Part shown: positions 49,018 to 56,964 of the stretch, piece by piece
How the letters are laid out: the number at the start of each line of letters is the position of its first letter
Numbering within the stretch: the stretch's first letter is position 1
Assembly (NCBI GenBank): GCA_001429255.1
Contig: LMJI01000001.1
Location: 1,157,256-1,221,255 of the forward strand
Length of the DNA: 64,000 nucleotides
Source: Cellulomonas sp. Root930
GTDB lineage: Bacteria > Actinomycetota > Actinomycetes > Actinomycetales > Cellulomonadaceae
Direction of reading: 5' to 3'
Made by a program: the position numbers and the translations under genes
The notes under the pieces: model-generated
Seen by the model: only the letters and a program-made list of their open reading frames with translations
Told to the model about the DNA's origin: nothing
Databases searched by the model: none

Positions 49018-52000
49018 CTAGTTGCGGTTGATGGTGAACGTGGACGTCGTGTTCTTGATGTCCTGCGCGTTGTTGCTCAGGCGCAGGTTGGTGAACGTCA
49101 CCGAGCCCACCGCCGGACCCTGACCCTGCTCGGGCATCTCGTTGACCCAGATGCCGAACCCGGACTTGGCGTCCCAGGCGTCCCCGCTCTTGCGCGCCCC
49201 CGTGATCGACACGTTGGTGAACGTGGTGTCGGTGATCGGGTTCTGCGGTGAGCTCGGTCCGGTGTAGTTGGTCTGGAACATGATCCCGGAGTAGGTCGGG
49301 TCGACGATGTCCACGTCGCTGACCCGGATGCCCTGGAACTTCTTCGACGCGGAGAACACCCAGATCGCGGGGAACGTCTGGTTGCCCCAGAAGTGGCCGC
49401 CGGCCCGCACGATCGAGATGTTCTGGAAGCTCGTCGGCGCCGCGGAGCCGAACTCGTCCATCGGGTACCCGAAGTCGAGCGAGCTGATCGTGATGCCGGA
49501 GTACACGAGCGTGTCCGCGATGTAGATGTTCCGGAACGTGTTCCCGTACCCGCCGTAGACCGCGAGACCCGCCGCACGCCACGTGACCAGCGAGGTGAGG
49601 TTCTCGTAGACGTTGCCGGTCTGGCCCGTGCCGCCCGCGTCGGTGGCCGCGAACAGGGCGAACGAGTCGTCACCCGTGCCGCGCGCCTCGATGTTGGCCA
49701 CCCGGTTGTTGGCGCTGCCGTTGGTCATGTTGATGCCGTCGGCGAACGTGTTCCGGATGCGCGAGTCGGTGATCGTGCTGTTGTCCATGTTGGACGCCCA
49801 GAACATGCAGATCATGTGCTCGACCCAGAGGTCGTCCACCGTCATGTTCGCCACGTTGGTGAAGTCCAGCACCTTGCCGGGGCCGTCGATGCGGCTGGTG
49901 TAGTTGCCGAAGTAGGCGAACCCGCGGAACTTCGACCCGTTGGACGACGCCTCCGCGCGGAAGCCGACGTCGGTGTTCTCCTGCCCGGTGGGCGCGAAGA
50001 ACCGTGTGAACCACGGACCGGCCCCGACGATGTCGACCGCCTTGCCGTAGACCTGGAACTTGCTCGACGTGCTGTAGTCGCCGGCGGGCAGGTAGACGCC
50101 CTTGATCGCGCCGGTGGTGTCCATGCGCGCCCGGTCCAGCGCGTTCTGGACGTCCTGGTGCGTGAACCCGGTGGGCTGCACGTACTGCGCCGGGTTCGGG
50201 TTCGGGTCGGCCGTGGCCAGCTCCGTGTTGATGAAGTCGATCGTCACCGGCTGCGGGTTGCTGGCCGTGCGCTGCAGGCGGAGGGTGGCGCCGGCCGGGA
50301 CGGTGGTGCCCAGCAGGGTGCTGGCCTCGTCGTAGATGTGCCGCGGTCCGCCGGAGCCGGGGGTGTTGTTCGGTCCCTTCTCGTCCCCGTACAGCCACGC
50401 GAACCGGGAGGTCAGGTCGAGGCGCTTGAGGTAGGTGCCGTTGACGAAGACGTCGATGCTGCCGGACTGGCCCGTGCCGGCCGCGTTGTCCGGGATCGAG
50501 AACCGCGTGACCAGCGTGTTCGTCGGGTTCTTCGTCGTCCACTCGACGTACGCGCCCGTGGCGGACAGGGTGGCGGCGCGGCGCCCGGAGGCCTCGCCGG
50601 CGAGGTCGCCGACCGTGCGGTTGGGGCCGACGAGCACCGCGCCGCCGCCGGTGCGGCCGTCCTCGGACTCGTACATGTCGAAGGGCAGGCGGGCGCCGCG
50701 GCCGACGAAGATCCCCGCGGAGACCACATTGTTCGCCTGCTTGCCCGGTACCTCCGTGGAGTCGGCGGCGACCGCGCTGGACACGTCGTACGTGCCGTTG
50801 CCGGCCGTCCAGGTGCCCAGGGTCACGGTCCCACTCGTCGCCGTGGCAGCGATGGCACCGCTGACCGAGCCGGTGAGCGTCCGCACCACGGTGCCGGTCG
50901 TCGAGTCCTTGATGGTGACCGTCAGTCCGTGCGCGGCGGTCGACGTGGCGATGTTGCCGTTGTTGGCGACCGCCCCGGTGAACGTGACGACCGCCCCCGC
51001 GGCCGGGTTGCTCGGGCTCCAGCTGACCACCGGGACCAGGTCGGAGCTGGGCACGGGGGACACGACCAGCTTCGTCGGGTTGCTGTAGCCGTTGTTGGAC
51101 TCGTTCTGCTCGACCACGGTGTTGGCCGGGTCGGCGGTGGCGCCGACCGTGTACGAGCCGGCGGCGCGGGCGCCGATGCTTCCCGTCACCGTGGCGGTGG
51201 CACCGGCGTTCAGGGCCCCGACGTTCGCGTTGACGGCGTCCTGGCCGTCCACCTGGAAGGCGAGCGTCGTGGCGGCGGAGGCCGCGGTGCCGACGTTCTT
51301 CACCGTCGCGGTGAGCGTGACGGGGGTGGACTCGGTCGCGTTCGCCGGGCCGGTGACGCCGGTGACCGTGAGGTCGGGGTTCGGGGCTGCGGCGCCGAGC
51401 ACCTGCAGCTCGGCCACCTGGCCGTTGCCGGCACCGGTGTTGCCGGTGAACACGAGGCGGACGTCGGTGGCGGTGCCGCTCACGGGCACGGTGACCGTGT
51501 TGCCGGTGGACGGGCTGAACGCGCGGGCGGCCGACGGCGCGAGCGTGGTGAACGCCCCCGTACCGGTGCGGCCCTCCACGGAGAACGTCTGCGCGCGGTT
51601 GCCCCACGCGCCGTCCGGGTTGAGCCTGACGGTGACCGCGGACAGCTGGCTGGCTGACGCGAGCGTGACGGTGAGGTTCCCCGGGTACTGGCCGCCGGCG
51701 CCCTCCCAGTAGGTGCCGAGGTTCCCGTCGACCGCGTTCGCGGCCACATAGGCCCACTCGGTGGAGGACGCGACGATCGGCCTGCTGAGCGCGAGGTTCT
51801 GGCCCGGCGGCGGTGTTGTCGGCGTCGGCGTCGGGTCCGGCGTGGTGGTCCCGTGGACCTCGAGCTCCGAGAGCTGCCCCGCGGGCCAGCCGGTGTTGCC
51901 GGTGATGCTCAGCCGCACGTACCGGACGGACGTGTCGGTCACGTCGACGGTCACGGTGTTGGCCTGAGCGGGGTCGAACGCGTACCCGGCCTGCGCCTTG

Positions 52001-52359
52001 AGCGTGCTGAACGTCGAGCCGTTGGTGGAGCCCTGCACCGTGATCGTCTGCGTCCGGGCGCCCCAGGCACCGGTCGGCAGCTTGAGGGTCAGGTCTGTGA
52101 CCGTGGCGGCGCTGCCGAGGTCCACCTGGACCCACTGCGGGAACTGGTTGTTGGTGGACTCCCAGTACGTGGCCTGGTTGCCGTCCGTGACGTTGCCCGC
52201 GCCGTAGACGTCCACGGTGCTGCTGGCGGTGGCGGGCTTGCCCGCGGCGAGGTTCGGGCCGGCCGCGGCCGCGCCCTGCGCGAAGACCGCGAGGCCGAGC
52301 GGGGCGACGAGCGCCGCCGCGGCGGTGGCCACGACGGCGAGCCTGACGTTCCTTCTCAT
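49018..52359 (-). CDS. Large secreted multidomain glycan hydrolase candidate (discoidin x2, CARDB x2, CBM6/35-like, beta-helix; GH87-like)
   Basis: A 1,113-residue exported protein. The signal peptide covers about 1-32. Two F5/8-type discoidin domains (about 34-160 and 178-315) each open with NLA-x-x-(K/R)P-x-x-ASS. They are joined by a PTPTPTTPPP linker. Two CARDB-like domains span about 325-435 and 436-545. A CBM6/35-like domain (about 555-690) has YESEDGRTGGGAVLVG. The beta-helix (about 720-1113) begins at FTHQDVQNALDRA and carries clustered acids in MTVDDLWVEH (about 840), DGINMTNGS (about 872) and TGDDSFALF (about 896). Domain order and acids resemble GH87 alpha-1,3-glucanases, which attack fungal wall glucan; the assignment is from memory. 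Confidence 0.82.
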   Translation of the reverse strand: MRRNVRLAVVATAAAALVAPLGLAVFAQGAAAAGPNLAAGKPATASSTVDVYGAGNVTDGNQATYWESTNNQFPQWVQVDLGSAATVTDLTLKLPTGAWGARTQTITVQGSTNGSTFSTLKAQAGYAFDPAQANTVTVDVTDTSVRYVRLSITGNTGWPAGQLSELEVHGTTTPDPTPTPTTPPPGQNLALSRPIVASSTEWAYVAANAVDGNLGTYWEGAGGQYPGNLTVTLASASQLSAVTVRLNPDGAWGNRAQTFSVEGRTGTGAFTTLAPSAARAFSPSTGNTVTVPVSGTATDVRLVFTGNTGAGNGQVAELQVLGAAAPNPDLTVTGVTGPANATESTPVTLTATVKNVGTAASAATTLAFQVDGQDAVNANVGALNAGATATVTGSIGARAAGSYTVGATADPANTVVEQNESNNGYSNPTKLVVSPVPSSDLVPVVSWSPSNPAAGAVVTFTGAVANNGNIATSTAAHGLTVTIKDSTTGTVVRTLTGSVSGAIAATATSGTVTLGTWTAGNGTYDVSSAVAADSTEVPGKQANNVVSAGIFVGRGARLPFDMYESEDGRTGGGAVLVGPNRTVGDLAGEASGRRAATLSATGAYVEWTTKNPTNTLVTRFSIPDNAAGTGQSGSIDVFVNGTYLKRLDLTSRFAWLYGDEKGPNNTPGSGGPRHIYDEASTLLGTTVPAGATLRLQRTASNPQPVTIDFINTELATADPNPNPAQYVQPTGFTHQDVQNALDRARMDTTGAIKGVYLPAGDYSTSSKFQVYGKAVDIVGAGPWFTRFFAPTGQENTDVGFRAEASSNGSKFRGFAYFGNYTSRIDGPGKVLDFTNVANMTVDDLWVEHMICMFWASNMDNSTITDSRIRNTFADGINMTNGSANNRVANIEARGTGDDSFALFAATDAGGTGQTGNVYENLTSLVTWRAAGLAVYGGYGNTFRNIYIADTLVYSGITISSLDFGYPMDEFGSAAPTSFQNISIVRAGGHFWGNQTFPAIWVFSASKKFQGIRVSDVDIVDPTYSGIMFQTNYTGPSSPQNPITDTTFTNVSITGARKSGDAWDAKSGFGIWVNEMPEQGQGPAVGSVTFTNLRLSNNAQDIKNTTSTFTINRN

Positions 52360-52676
52360 GGGTCGTCCTCGTTCTCCCGCCGGGGCGGGGTCGATGCCGA
52401 GTGCGCTGCCCGTGTCTCGAGCGCCCGACGCGGACGCAGGGGCCGGACCGGCGATGGGGCGTCGGTGCCTCAGGGCCGAGTGGTACGGCGACGCCCGTTC
52501 CGTCGTTGCGACCCTCTGCACGACTTTGTGCGTGTGGTCTGTCGATTTCTTGCGGCGTCGTGAGCAGACACTACGAACCGCCGCCCATGCAGTCAAGGGC
52601 GGTCCGAAGTGCGACACACGAGGGTGTGACTCCGGCGTCGTCCGGGAAGGGCTCGAGGCTCAGGTACCGTCCACGC
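52360..52676. other. 317-base gap between divergent genes
   Basis: This is the longest gap in the window. It holds the minus-strand promoter at 52568-52596, a roughly 200-base leader for the beta-helix gene ending in a GAGG ribosome site, and the start region of the phospholipid acyltransferase. No RNA gene or strong palindrome was seen in it. Confidence 0.6.
52568..52596 (-). promoter_or_regulatory. Sigma-70-type promoter for the large beta-helix gene
   Basis: On the minus strand TTGACT (52596-52591), a 17-base spacer and TAGTGT (52573-52568). Transcription would begin near 52561, leaving a long leader of about 200 bases before the ATG at 52359. Confidence 0.55.
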
Positions 52677-53255
52677 GTGACGCTCCGACGGACCCTGGCC
52701 CGCGCCTACTGGCGGCTGAGCCGCTGGACCCTGCAGACCGAGCGTGTGCCCGTGGACGGCGCCGGGCTGCTGATCGGCGCACCGCACACGTCCAACTGGG
52801 ACTTCATCCTCATGCTGGCGATCAGCGGCGAGGCGGACCTGACGGTCAAGTGGCTCGGCAAGCAGCAGCTGTTCCGCGGACCGGCAGGACCGGTGATGCG
52901 GGCGCTCGGGGGCATCCCCGTGGACCGCCGCGACCCCGCCGGGCTGGTCGACGAGCTGGTGGCGCGGATCCAGGGCGGCGACCGCTTCTACCTCGTCGTC
53001 ACGCCCGAGGGGTCGCGCAGCGGCTCCGGCTGGAAGTCGGGGTTCTACCGGATCGCCCGCGCCACGGACCTGCCGGTCACCCTCGGCTACGTCGACCGCA
53101 CCACCATGACGGCCGGCCTGGGACCGTCGCTCCACCTGACCGGGGACGTCGCCGCGGACATGGACGAGGTGCGCGCGTTCTACGCCGACAAGTCCGGGTT
53201 CGCGCCGTCCCGCCGGACCGAGCCGCGCCTCCGGGAGGAAGCCGCTCCCGAGTGA
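52677..53255 (+). CDS. Lysophospholipid (1-acylglycerol-3-phosphate) acyltransferase-like protein
   Basis: A 192-residue PlsC-fold acyltransferase. The catalytic H-x(4)-D motif is GAPHTSNWDFILMLAI (His/Asp). Further blocks are KWLGKQQLFRGPAGPVMRALGGIPVDRR and VVTPEGSRSGSGWKSGFYRIA (the P-E-G-x-R motif III). It is short, without a clear N-terminal anchor, which fits the bacterial 1-acyl-sn-glycerol-3-phosphate acyltransferase-like group next to glycolipid genes. It starts at GTG 52677. It is divergent from the beta-helix gene and followed 57 bases later by the DinB gene. Confidence 0.9.
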   Translation: MTLRRTLARAYWRLSRWTLQTERVPVDGAGLLIGAPHTSNWDFILMLAISGEADLTVKWLGKQQLFRGPAGPVMRALGGIPVDRRDPAGLVDELVARIQGGDRFYLVVTPEGSRSGSGWKSGFYRIARATDLPVTLGYVDRTTMTAGLGPSLHLTGDVAADMDEVRAFYADKSGFAPSRRTEPRLREEAAPE

Positions 53256-53312
53256 CTGTCCGAGGGCTTCGCTACGGTCGGGGCGCACCCGTCCCCACGT
53301 GAGGAGCCCATC

Positions 53313-53903
53313 GTGGACGAGTTCGACTGGTCGATCCTGAGCGTGCCGACGCCGCGCGCGGTGGTCCGCGGGCAGCTGGAGTTCTCCTGGTGGGAGCTCG
53401 GTCGGCGCCTGGAGACCGTCACGCAGGACGAGTTCCAGTGGGAGCCGGCACCCGGCGCGCTGAGCGTCCGTCGGCGCGCCGAGACCACCGCGCCGCGCAC
53501 GTTCGGCGTCGGCGAGTGGGTCGTCGAGTGGCCCGAGGGGCCCGACCACCCCGGCCCGCGGACCGTCGCGTGGCTCGTCGCGCACCTGACCGAGGTGCTC
53601 ACCGAGCGGTTCGACTGGACGTTCGGCGCCCACGAGGCCAAGCGGCCGACGCTGACCTACTCGGGCGAGGTCGGACCGGCCGTCGCGGAGCTCACGCGGG
53701 TGGCCGACGCCTGGCGCGCGGGGATCGCGGGGATGTCCGACGATGACATCTTCACGGTCGGCCTCAGCCAGGCCACCGAGATCGATGCGCAGTCGCCGTT
53801 CGCGCACCTGGTGGCGCACATCAACCGCGAGATCATCCACCACGGGTCGGAGATCTTCACGCTCACCGACCTGTACCGCGTGCGGGGAGGCTCACATGTC
53901 TGA
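53313..53903 (+). CDS. DinB-superfamily protein
   Basis: A 196-residue four-helix-bundle protein. The helices are around VVRGQLEFSWWELGRRLETVTQDEFQWEP, GPRTVAWLVAHLTEVLTERFDWTFG, VAELTRVADAWRAGIAGM and FAHLVAHINREIIHHGSEI. Three His in the expected places (AHL, AHIN, HHG) can bind a divalent metal, the usual trio of DinB/YfiT proteins. Some family members are thiol-dependent S-transferases using mycothiol or bacillithiol. It starts at GTG 53313. Its stop overlaps the start of a truncated SRPBCC copy, mirroring the intact junction 1.4 kb downstream. Confidence 0.88.
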   Translation: MDEFDWSILSVPTPRAVVRGQLEFSWWELGRRLETVTQDEFQWEPAPGALSVRRRAETTAPRTFGVGEWVVEWPEGPDHPGPRTVAWLVAHLTEVLTERFDWTFGAHEAKRPTLTYSGEVGPAVAELTRVADAWRAGIAGMSDDDIFTVGLSQATEIDAQSPFAHLVAHINREIIHHGSEIFTLTDLYRVRGGSHV

Positions 53904-53980
53904 GAACCACGTCGCCCGAGCGTCCGTCGACATCCCGGCGCCGGCCGAGACCGTCTGGGACACCCTGGTCGATTCCGAGG
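53782..53980 (+). repeat. Left copy of an imperfect long direct repeat
   Basis: This stretch (DinB tail plus SRPBCC head) recurs at 55232-55391. The first 23 bases differ at one position, the next 37 are clearly homologous but diverged, 39 bases (13 codons) are missing in the right copy, and the last roughly 90 bases are nearly identical. The repeats bracket the membrane acyltransferase gene. Confidence 0.9.
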
Positions 53981-53991
53981 TCCGTGGATGA
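53896..53991 (+). pseudogene. Truncated SRPBCC gene (N-terminal 31 codons only)
   Basis: ATG 53896 opens SENHVARASVDIPAPAETVWDTLVDSE, which is the same as the first 27 or so residues of the intact gene at 55307 apart from a few substitutions. It then breaks into unrelated VRG and a stop at 53989-53991. The break coincides with the end of the repeat and the start of the acyltransferase region. It still overlaps DinB by eight bases as in the intact arrangement. A functional product is unlikely. Confidence 0.88.
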
Positions 53992-53997
53992 CCGCGG

Positions 53998-55164
53998 TCA
54001 GTCCGGTCCCCGCGAGCCTGTGGTTGCCGTTGGTACACGCAGGGGTGTTGCGGGTTCGGCTGCGTCGCCCTGCGCCGCAGTGACGTCCGCACGCAGCAGG
54101 GCCGCCTCGAGGCGCCGCTGGCGGAAGCGCTCGACCGGGAGGTCGATCGCCACGAGCAGCCCCGCCGCAGCCGCGATCGACGCGGGGAGCAGCACATAGC
54201 CCGGCGCTGCCACAGCCTTGGCACCTAGCACGACCAGGACGAGCACGTGGACCAGGTACAGCGGGTACGACAGGTCGCCGATCATCCGGTCCCACCGGTT
54301 CTTGCGGGTGAGGGAGAAGATCGCGGGGACGAGCAATGCCATTGCGTATGGCGCGACGAACGTGAAGTTCGGCATGCTCGCCTGAGCGCGCGGGGCGACG
54401 ACGAGCAGCGCCACGGAGGCGAGCAGCGCGGCGGGTGGGCCCCACCGTCGCGCGGTCGGCGTGAGACGGGCTTGGACGGCGGGCAGGCGGGCGCACCGGT
54501 AGGACAGCATCCCCGCGAGGAAGAAGGCGATCGCGGTGAAGAAGAACCGGTAGGACCACGGGTCCTGGGCGTAGCCGAGGCTGTTGAGGACCACGCGCAG
54601 CGTGACGGATGCAGCGACGGCCAGCACGGTCCAGCGGATGCGCAGGCGCACGAGCCACGGCGCCAGCATGTAGAAGCCGAGCTCGAGGCTCACGGACCAC
54701 GCAGGCGGGATGAGCATGTAGCGGTAGCCCGAGTTCGCCTCGGCCCAGAAGTTGCTCGTGAAGTGGAAGTCACCGGTCTCGGGCGTCACTCCGAGGAACA
54801 GCATGACGTCCTGCCCGAGGAGCGTGAGGTTCGACAGGACGACGAGTCCGATCGACGACGCCGAGAGGTCCGACAGGTGCCCGAACGGCTGACGGTCGCC
54901 GAGCCTGATGATCACGGCCAGAGTCGCGGCGCACACCGCGAGGTACACCGGCATGAGCCGGAGCACACGGGCTCCCATGAACGTGCGCCACCGCTTCTCC
55001 GGGAGCCGCAAGTACTTCTGCTCCAGGACCATGGCCATGTAGAAGCCGCTGATCACGAAGAAGCAGTTGACCGCGAGGATCCCGCCGCCAAGCGTCACGC
55101 CACCGATCGACGAAGAGTGGCCGAGGACGACGGCTGCGGCGAGGAGCAGCCGGATTATTCCCAC
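53998..55164 (-). CDS. Acyltransferase-3 family membrane protein (OafA/YrhL-like)
   Basis: A 388-residue polytopic O-acyltransferase with about ten helices. It opens with IIRLLLAAAVVLGHSSSIGG; family members have a catalytic His in this first helix, here in V-L-G-H-S. GGGILAVNCFFVISGFYMAMVLEQKYL is the second hallmark (F-F-V-I-S-G-F). RWRTFMGARVLRLMPVYLAVC carries the R-x(10)-R cytoplasmic motif. The C-terminus is a Pro/Thr-rich tail. Enzymes of this family acylate exported polysaccharides, peptidoglycan or antibiotics. The start is GTG 55164. It lies on the opposite strand between two partial copies of a DinB-SRPBCC junction, so it looks inserted. Confidence 0.9.
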   Translation of the reverse strand: MGIIRLLLAAAVVLGHSSSIGGVTLGGGILAVNCFFVISGFYMAMVLEQKYLRLPEKRWRTFMGARVLRLMPVYLAVCAATLAVIIRLGDRQPFGHLSDLSASSIGLVVLSNLTLLGQDVMLFLGVTPETGDFHFTSNFWAEANSGYRYMLIPPAWSVSLELGFYMLAPWLVRLRIRWTVLAVAASVTLRVVLNSLGYAQDPWSYRFFFTAIAFFLAGMLSYRCARLPAVQARLTPTARRWGPPAALLASVALLVVAPRAQASMPNFTFVAPYAMALLVPAIFSLTRKNRWDRMIGDLSYPLYLVHVLVLVVLGAKAVAAPGYVLLPASIAAAAGLLVAIDLPVERFRQRRLEAALLRADVTAAQGDAAEPATPLRVPTATTGSRGPD

Positions 55165-55231
55165 CCGCGAACCGTAGTCGCTCGTCGCGGACGAGCAAAA
55201 AGCGTCGGACCGCCCTGCATTCCGGCGGCGG

Positions 55232-55314
55232 TCGATGCGCAGTCACCGTTCGCTAGCCTAGAGGCGGGCATCAGCCACGAGAGCATCCGCGTGCGGGGAG
55301 GCTTACATGTCTGA
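55232..55314 (+). pseudogene. DinB C-terminal remnant
   Basis: The frame VDAQSPFASLEAGISHESIRVRGGLHV ending at TGA 55312-55314 corresponds to the last 41 residues of the DinB protein at 53313-53903, with a 13-codon deletion and several substitutions. No start codon or rest of the gene precedes it; acyltransferase-side sequence does. It marks the right edge of the insertion. Confidence 0.85.
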
Positions 55315-55753
55315 GAACCGCGTCGCCCGAGCGTCGGTCTACATCCCGGCGCCGGCCGAGGCCGTCTGGGACACCCTGGTCGATCCCGAGGCCACCTGGA
55401 TGATGGGCGCGCGCGTGACCAGCGCCTACGTGGTCGGCGTGCCCATCACCTTCGACGGCGAGTGGGACGGCAGGCCGTTCCAGGACCACGGCGAGATCCT
55501 CGAGGTCGACCGACCGCGCCGCCTGCGCTACACGCACTACTCACCGCTGAGCGGGCAGCCGGACGTCCCCGAGAACTACCACCACCTGACGTTCACGTTC
55601 GACGAGGACGAGGGGTCCACGGCCGTCACGCTGGAGCAGGACGGCAACGGGTCGGCCGAGGAGGCGGCGCACTCCACCGCGAACTGGGAGCAGGTGCTGG
55701 GCGCCCTGCGCGACGCGGTCGTTGCGGATGCGGGGCGCGCGGGCTCGTCGTAG
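55307..55753 (+). CDS. SRPBCC / AHSA1-domain protein (intact copy)
   Basis: A 148-residue START-fold protein: ASVYIPAPAEAVWDTLVDPEATWMMGARVTSAYVVGVPITFDGEWDGRPFQDHGEILEVDRPRRLRYTHYSP, then YHHLTFTFDEDEGSTAVTLEQDGNGS and a helical end (STANWEQVLGALRDAVV). The start overlaps the DinB remnant's stop, preserving the original DinB-SRPBCC junction, and GGGGAGG provides the ribosome site. Because the upstream promoter now lies beyond the inserted gene, its expression may be altered. The ligand is unknown. Confidence 0.9.
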   Translation: MSENRVARASVYIPAPAEAVWDTLVDPEATWMMGARVTSAYVVGVPITFDGEWDGRPFQDHGEILEVDRPRRLRYTHYSPLSGQPDVPENYHHLTFTFDEDEGSTAVTLEQDGNGSAEEAAHSTANWEQVLGALRDAVVADAGRAGSS

Positions 55754-55789
55754 CGTCGAGGAGTTGCCAACCCGAGAGGAGTGATTCTG

Positions 55790-55960
55790 ATGGGTCTCGA
55801 CGACAAGATCAGCAACGCTGCGGAAGAAGCCAAGGGCAAGGTCAAGGAAGCGGCCGGCAAGGCGACTGACGACGAGCGTCTCGAAGCAGAGGGCAAGGGC
55901 GATCAGGCCAGCGCGAACGTGAAGCAGGCTGGCGAGAACATCAAGGACGCGTTCAAGTGA
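55790..55960 (+). CDS. CsbD-family stress protein
   Basis: A 56-residue, highly charged, Ala/Lys/Glu-rich protein: GLDDKISNAAEEAKGKVKEAAGKATDD, then ERLEAEGKGDQASANVKQAGENIKDAFK. This is the CsbD pattern (K-x-x-x-G-x-x-K-E-x-x-G-K-x-T-x-D-x-x-L-x-x-E-G). Homologues are general-stress proteins in bacilli and intrinsically disordered in free form. A strong GAGAGGAG ribosome site precedes the ATG, and a perfect terminator follows 22 bases after the stop. Confidence 0.93.
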   Translation: MGLDDKISNAAEEAKGKVKEAAGKATDDERLEAEGKGDQASANVKQAGENIKDAFK

Positions 55961-55982
55961 TCTGACCCGTCCCGGCACGACG

Positions 55983-56015
55983 CGAAGGCCCCCACCATGG
56001 CGGTGGGGGCCTTCG
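55983..56015 (+). terminator. Intrinsic terminator after csbD-like gene
   Basis: A 14-bp perfect stem CGAAGGCCCCCACC (55983-55996) with GGTGGGGGCCTTCG (56002-56015), loop ATGGC, followed by a short T-containing run. It isolates the downstream ArsR operon. Confidence 0.92.
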
Positions 56016-56033
56016 TCGTTCACAACATCTCTT

Positions 56034-56065
56034 TCGCAATAACTCTTGCGCAATGATCGTTGCGA
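56034..56065. promoter_or_regulatory. Composite palindromic operator upstream of the winged-helix gene
   Basis: TCGCAA (56034-56039), six bases, TTGCGCAA (56046-56053), six bases, TTGCGA (56060-56065). The outer pair and the inner palindrome share exactly the same centre (56049.5), so four TTGCG half-sites lie on a helical repeat. The inner site overlaps the -35. Confidence 0.82.
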
Positions 56066-56075
56066 GTTCTAGAGT
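56046..56075 (+). promoter_or_regulatory. Leaderless promoter of the winged-helix gene
   Basis: TTGCGC (56046-56051), 18 bases, TAGAGT (56070-56075). The ATG at 56082 begins seven bases after the -10, at the expected transcription start, so the messenger is predicted leaderless. The operator covers the -35 and spacer. Confidence 0.65.
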
Positions 56076-56081
56076 CGCACC

Positions 56082-56741
56082 ATGAGCACCGAGCAGAGCA
56101 CCGAGACCCGGCTGAGCCGGAGCGATCCCGAGCGGATCCGCGCGCTGGCGCACCCCCTGCGGCTCGCGCTGCTCGAGTACCTGGACGACACCGGTGAGGC
56201 CACGGCCACCCAGTGCGCCAAGCACACCGGCGAGTCCGTCGCCAACTGCTCGTTCCACCTGCGCCTGCTGGCTCGCTACGGGTTCATCGAGCCCGCCGAG
56301 CAGCGCGGCCGCGAGCGCCCCTGGCGCCCGAGCGCCCGGCGCGAGCAGTTCGTGCCGGACGAGTCGGTCCCCGGGTCGGTGCGCGCCGTCGTCGAGCTGG
56401 CGGAGGTCGCCGTCCGCCAGGAGGCCGAGGGGTTCATCGGCTTCCTGCACCAGCGCGCCGACCGTGCCGCGGAGCTGACCGGACGGTCGCTCCCCGCGTC
56501 GATGACCAAGGACACCTTCTGGGCGACGCCCGACGAGACGGACGCCCTGCTCCACGCGGTCGGCGCCCTCCTCGAGCCCTACGTCGCCCGGATGAAGGAC
56601 GCCTCGTCGCGTCCCGCCGGCGCCCTGCTCATGCGGTGGTTCGCCACCAGCCACCCCGACCTCGCGGTCGACCCTGCACCTGGTCCGGAGGCGCCCGACG
56701 CCCCCCACCCGCTCGCTCCCCACGCATCCGAGGAGGCGTGA
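56082..56741 (+). CDS. ArsR-like winged-helix regulator
   Basis: A 219-residue regulator. The N-terminal wHTH (residues 15-85) is RIRALAHPLRLALLEYLDDTGEATATQCAKHTGESVANCSFHLRLLARYGFIEPAEQRGRERPWRP, typical of HTH_20/ArsR proteins. It is followed by a helical effector or dimer domain (VRQEAEGFIGFLHQRADRAAELTG and TPDETDALLHAVGALLEPYVARM) and an acidic Pro-rich tail. It is predicted to bind the TTGCG array at 56034-56065 and repress its own operon, which includes the following 62-codon gene. Confidence 0.9.
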   Translation: MSTEQSTETRLSRSDPERIRALAHPLRLALLEYLDDTGEATATQCAKHTGESVANCSFHLRLLARYGFIEPAEQRGRERPWRPSARREQFVPDESVPGSVRAVVELAEVAVRQEAEGFIGFLHQRADRAAELTGRSLPASMTKDTFWATPDETDALLHAVGALLEPYVARMKDASSRPAGALLMRWFATSHPDLAVDPAPGPEAPDAPHPLAPHASEEA

Positions 56742-56742
56742 C

Positions 56743-56931
56743 ATGGTCGCGCTGACGTACGACGTGCGCACCGTGCGCATCCCGATCCCCCGACTCGTCC
56801 TCCGTTCGTCCCGTGCGCGGCTCGCCCGCCGGGTGGTCGTGCCCGCCGAGCCCTGGCAGCACGCCGAGCGCCTGGTGCACGAGCAGCGCCGCGAGTCCCA
56901 CCTCGACGCCGCCGTCGCGCTGCGCCGCTGA
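56743..56931 (+). CDS. Small basic protein downstream of the winged-helix regulator
   Basis: A 62-residue protein beginning one base after the regulator's stop, with a strong GAGGAGG ribosome site. It is rich in Arg (TVRIPIPRLVLRSSRARLARRVVVP) with a charged helical end (HAERLVHEQRRESHLDAAVALRR). No membrane segment and no recognised family. The ribosome site and tight coupling argue that it is real. In relatives this regulator type often precedes an MFS exporter; none is here. Confidence 0.65.
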   Translation: MVALTYDVRTVRIPIPRLVLRSSRARLARRVVVPAEPWQHAERLVHEQRRESHLDAAVALRR

Positions 56932-56964
56932 CGGGACGGTCGTAGCCTCGGGCCAGGAGGTCCG

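Noticed and set aside
53896..53991. A genuine 31-residue small protein after DinB
   Set aside because: It is the exact head of the intact SRPBCC gene at 55307, cut off where the repeat ends, so a remnant is the simpler reading.
53998..55164. Acyltransferase carried by a transposon or insertion sequence
   Set aside because: No terminal inverted repeats, transposase or short target duplication are visible; the flanking repeats are homologous gene fragments.
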